Source: Pseudomonas oligotrophica
GTDB lineage: Bacteria; Pseudomonadota; Gammaproteobacteria; Pseudomonadales; Pseudomonadaceae
DNA: 64,000 nucleotides
NCBI RefSeq assembly: GCF_021726475.1
Contig: NZ_JAKJRU010000002.1
Coordinates: 310,001-374,000, forward strand
Direction: 5' to 3'
Shown here: positions 59,910-64,000 of the stretch, in pieces
Numbering within the stretch: position 1 is the first letter of the stretch
Layout of the letters: every line of letters starts with the position of its first letter
Made by a program: the position numbers and the translations under genes
The notes under the pieces: model-generated
Database searches by the model: none
What the model saw: the letters and a program-made list of their open reading frames with translations, nothing else
Told to the model about the DNA's origin: nothing

Positions 59910-61259
59910 ATGCATATCCACATTCTCGGCATCTGCGGCACCTTCATGGGTTCGCTCGCGGTGCTGGCCAAGGAACTCGGCCATCGCGTCACCGGCTCCG
60001 ACGCCAACGTCTATCCGCCGATGAGCACCCAGCTCGAGGCCCAGGGCATCGAGCTGATGCAGGGCTACGAGCCGGCGCATCTGCAACCGGCACCCGATCT
60101 GGTGGTGGTGGGCAACGCCCTGTCGCGTGGCAACCCGGCAGTGGAATACGTGCTGAACAAGGGGCTGCCCTATGTCTCCGGCCCGCAATGGCTGGCCGAT
60201 CACGTGCTGCAGGGGCGCTGGGTGCTGGCTGCCGCCGGTACCCATGGCAAGACCACCACCAGCAGCATGCTGGCCTGGGTGCTGGAACATGCCGGCATGA
60301 GCCCGGGCTTTCTCATCGGTGGCGTGCCGCAGAACTTCGGCATCTCCGCACGGCTCGGCGGTACGCCGTTCTTCGTGGTGGAGGCCGACGAGTACGACAG
60401 CGCCTTCTTCGACAAGCGCAGCAAGTTCGTCCACTACCGCCCGCGTACCGCGATCCTGAACAACCTGGAGTTCGACCACGCGGATATCTTCCCGGATCTA
60501 GCCGCCATCGAACGCCAGTTCCATCACCTGGTGCGTACCGTGCCGGGCGTGGGGCTGATCATCCATCCCGAGTCGGAAACGGCGCTCAAGCGCGTCATCG
60601 GCATGGGCTGCTGGACGCCGGTGCAGACCACCGGCGAGGGTGGCCAGTGGCAGGCCAGGTTGCTCAGCGAGGACGGTTCGCGCTTCGAGGTGATCTTCGA
60701 TGGCGAGGTGCAGGGCGTGGTGGACTGGCAGCTGACCGGCCGGCACAACGTCAACAATGCGCTGGCGACGCTGGCGGCGGCGCGGCATGTCGGCGTGCTG
60801 CCGAAGCAGGGCGCCGAGGCGCTGAGCGAATTCCGTAGCGTCAAGCGACGCATGGAGAAGGTCGCCGAGGTAAATGGCGTGACCATCTATGACGACTTCG
60901 CCCATCACCCGACTGCCATCGCCACCACCCTCGACGGCCTACGCAAGCGCGTCGGCGATACGCCGATCATCGCCGTGGTCGAGCCGCGTTCTAACTCGAT
61001 GAAGCTCGGCGCGCACCGCGAGGGGCTGGCGGAATCCGTGGCGCTGGCCGACCAGGCGATCTGGTACGCACCGGCCAACCTCGGCTGGGACCTGGCCGCA
61101 ACCGTGGCCGGCTCGCCGGTGCCGACCACGGTCTGCGATTCGCTGGAGGCGATCATCGCCAAGGTCAAGGCCGATGCCACGCCGGGCACCCAGGTGGTGG
61201 TGATGAGCAATGGCGGTTTCGGTGGGCTGCACGGCCAATTGGCCGCCGCACTGGCGTAG
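59910..61259 (+). CDS. mpl: UDP-MurNAc:L-Ala-gamma-D-Glu-meso-Dap ligase Mpl
   Basis: Recycles the murein tripeptide by ligating it to UDP-MurNAc. 449 residues. ATP loop AAAGTHGKTTTSSM (about 107-120), NNLEFDHADIF, and YDDFAHHPTAI in the C-terminal domain. ATG at 59910 (MHIHILGICGTFMG) behind GCAGAGG. The stop codon TAG (61257-61259) lies inside a GTAGGGTGGAAAAC palindromic repeat. With amgK-murU elsewhere in the window it represents the second recycling route. Confidence 0.95.
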   Translation: MHIHILGICGTFMGSLAVLAKELGHRVTGSDANVYPPMSTQLEAQGIELMQGYEPAHLQPAPDLVVVGNALSRGNPAVEYVLNKGLPYVSGPQWLADHVLQGRWVLAAAGTHGKTTTSSMLAWVLEHAGMSPGFLIGGVPQNFGISARLGGTPFFVVEADEYDSAFFDKRSKFVHYRPRTAILNNLEFDHADIFPDLAAIERQFHHLVRTVPGVGLIIHPESETALKRVIGMGCWTPVQTTGEGGQWQARLLSEDGSRFEVIFDGEVQGVVDWQLTGRHNVNNALATLAAARHVGVLPKQGAEALSEFRSVKRRMEKVAEVNGVTIYDDFAHHPTAIATTLDGLRKRVGDTPIIAVVEPRSNSMKLGAHREGLAESVALADQAIWYAPANLGWDLAATVAGSPVPTTVCDSLEAIIAKVKADATPGTQVVVMSNGGFGGLHGQLAAALA

Positions 61260-61287
61260 GGTGGAAAACGCCGAAGGCATTTCCACG
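61256..61287. repeat. [17 protein letters not shown] palindromic repeat, copy 3
   Basis: GTAGGGTGGAAAACGCC, loop GAA, GGCATTTCCAC. The repeat begins one base before the mpl TAG, so the repeat provides the gene's stop codon. It sits in the 52-bp gap to ubiX. Confidence 0.72.
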
Positions 61288-61311
61288 CGGATCGCATTAG
61301 GAGCAGATTGA

Positions 61312-61941
61312 ATGAATGGACCGGAACGCATCACCTTGGCCATGACCGGCGCCTCCGGCGCGCAATACGGCCTGCGCCTGCTCGATTGCCTGGTGCAGGA
61401 AGACCGCGAGGTGCACTTCCTGATCTCCAAGGCCGCGCAACTGGTGATGGCCACCGAGACCGACGTGGTGCTGCCGGCCAAGCCGCAGGCCATGCAGGCC
61501 TTCCTCTCCGAATACACCGGCGCGGCGGCCGGGCAGATCCGCGTGTTCGCCAAGGAAGACTGGATGGCCCCACCGGCGTCCGGCTCCGGCGCACCGACGG
61601 CGATGGTGGTGGTGCCCTGTTCCACCGGCACGCTGTCGGCGATCGCCACCGGGGCCTGTAACAACCTGATCGAGCGCGCCGCCGACGTCACCTTGAAGGA
61701 GCGCCGCCAGTTGATCCTGGTGCCGCGTGAGGCGCCGTACTCCAGCATTCACCTGGAAAACATGCTCAAGCTGTCGAACCTGGGCGCGGTGATCCTGCCG
61801 GCCTCGCCCGGCTTCTACCACCAGCCGCAGACCATCGACGACCTGGTGGATTTCGTCGTCGCGCGCATCCTCAACCTGCTCAACATTCCCCAGGACATGC
61901 TGCCGCGCTGGGGCGAGCACCATATCGTCAGCGACGACTGA
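61312..61941 (+). CDS. ubiX: Flavin prenyltransferase UbiX
   Basis: 209 residues. Makes prenylated FMN from FMN and dimethylallyl phosphate, the cofactor of the UbiD decarboxylase in ubiquinone synthesis. FMN-binding [14 protein letters not shown] at the N-terminus, then [32 protein letters not shown] and the C-terminal [14 protein letters not shown] precedes ATG. The position next to mpl is conserved in Pseudomonas. Confidence 0.95.
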   Translation: MNGPERITLAMTGASGAQYGLRLLDCLVQEDREVHFLISKAAQLVMATETDVVLPAKPQAMQAFLSEYTGAAAGQIRVFAKEDWMAPPASGSGAPTAMVVVPCSTGTLSAIATGACNNLIERAADVTLKERRQLILVPREAPYSSIHLENMLKLSNLGAVILPASPGFYHQPQTIDDLVDFVVARILNLLNIPQDMLPRWGEHHIVSDD

Positions 61942-61942
61942 G

Positions 61943-62233
61943 ATGCTCGGCCGGGCGCTGCTGCTACTGACGACGCTGAGCCTGCTCGGCGGCTGCGCCA
62001 CGGTGCGCACGCTGGATGCGGCCAAGCCCGGTGCGCCAATCATCTATTCCGGCACGCGACTGGACTGGTACAGCCTCAACGGTGGCTGCTGCCCGGTCGA
62101 GCGCTTCGGTGCCGAAGCACCCCGCCATGCCGCGCTCGATCTGCCAGCCAGTGCCCTGCTCGACACGCTGCTGCTACCGTTCTCCTTGGCCGCTGCGCTG
62201 GGGCTTGGCCTCGGCGTCAGTGGCGGATTCTGA
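61943..62233 (+). CDS. YceK/YidQ-family (DUF1375) lipoprotein
   Basis: 96 residues. Signal with lipobox LGGC (C18), then the family core YSGTRLDWYS...ALDLPASALLDTLLLPF, ending in a hydrophobic helix. Two bases separate it from the ubiX stop, suggesting one transcript. Function unknown; outer-membrane association is expected from the lipobox and lack of a +2 Asp (residue 2 is Ala). Confidence 0.85.
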   Translation: MLGRALLLLTTLSLLGGCATVRTLDAAKPGAPIIYSGTRLDWYSLNGGCCPVERFGAEAPRHAALDLPASALLDTLLLPFSLAAALGLGLGVSGGF

Positions 62234-62341
62234 ACGCAGCAGCCGCGATTTAGCTGATTTGCGTCCAGGCGCCGGGGTGCGCGAGCGGGCAGAATCCTGC
62301 CATCCGCGCGTAGCGTCCCGCTGGCAGCCAAGGAGAGACCG

Positions 62342-64000
<1,659 letters not shown>

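Overview
This is a GC-rich, gene-dense bacterial chromosome segment. Its genes, their order and their protein sequences are those of a Pseudomonas, apparently close to the P. aeruginosa group. Vfr is nearly identical to the P. aeruginosa protein as I remember it, and the lptD-amgK-murU, agt, trpEGDC and eat-eutBC arrangements are typical of the genus. The species cannot be named from the sequence alone. No rRNA, tRNA, CRISPR array, insertion sequence or prophage was recognised.

Layout. 1-3.8 kb: stress operon prkA-yeaH-spoVR (minus strand, spoVR cut by the window edge). 4.1-11.7 kb: the envelope/maintenance operon lptD-surA-pdxA-rsmA-apaG-apaH-glpE (minus). 11.8-14.3 kb: the divergent amgK-murU-djlA-like operon (plus), which covers peptidoglycan recycling and a J-domain protein. 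14.3-25.9 kb: a DUF3530 protein, then the agtSR two-component system, the agtABCD importer for GABA/5-aminovalerate and, directly downstream, gabD and gabT, so sensing, uptake and catabolism lie together. 26-31.5 kb: rpe-gph, a three-Trp leader peptide with an attenuator, then a contiguous trpEGDC operon. 31.6-32.9 kb: vfr and an OsmC protein.

At about 32.9 kb the gene order jumps, relative to my recollection of P. aeruginosa PAO1, from the PA06xx neighbourhood to the PA396x/PA40xx neighbourhood. 33.0-40.7 kb: a cation diffusion facilitator, a lipoprotein, hrpB, a periplasmic binding protein, an SDR, a VOC protein, a YciC-like membrane protein and a NYN nuclease. 40.7-41.4 kb: a gene-free block of three tandem REP-containing units plus palindromes. 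41.4-49.6 kb: xseB-ispA-dxs (isoprenoid precursors), a TauE-type permease, a binding-protein lipoprotein overlapping a GGDEF-EAL c-di-GMP protein, and ppa. 49.7-54.2 kb: an MtfA-like peptidase, then an ECF41 sigma factor facing its likely targets (AhpD-like and Rid-like genes) across two divergent promoters of identical architecture, then a Tat-exported PhoD phosphatase. 54.2-59.7 kb: ethanolamine catabolism (exaC, eat, eutB, eutC). 59.9-64 kb: mpl, ubiX, a YceK-like lipoprotein and the start of a second-type FtsH protease that runs off the right edge.

The most interesting items are the paired ECF41 promoters with their cassette, the trp leader with an uninterrupted trpE-trpG junction, the agt-gabDT supercluster, the binding-protein/c-di-GMP gene pair, the accessory FtsH, and two families of palindromic repeats. 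One palindrome supplies the stop codon of mpl.
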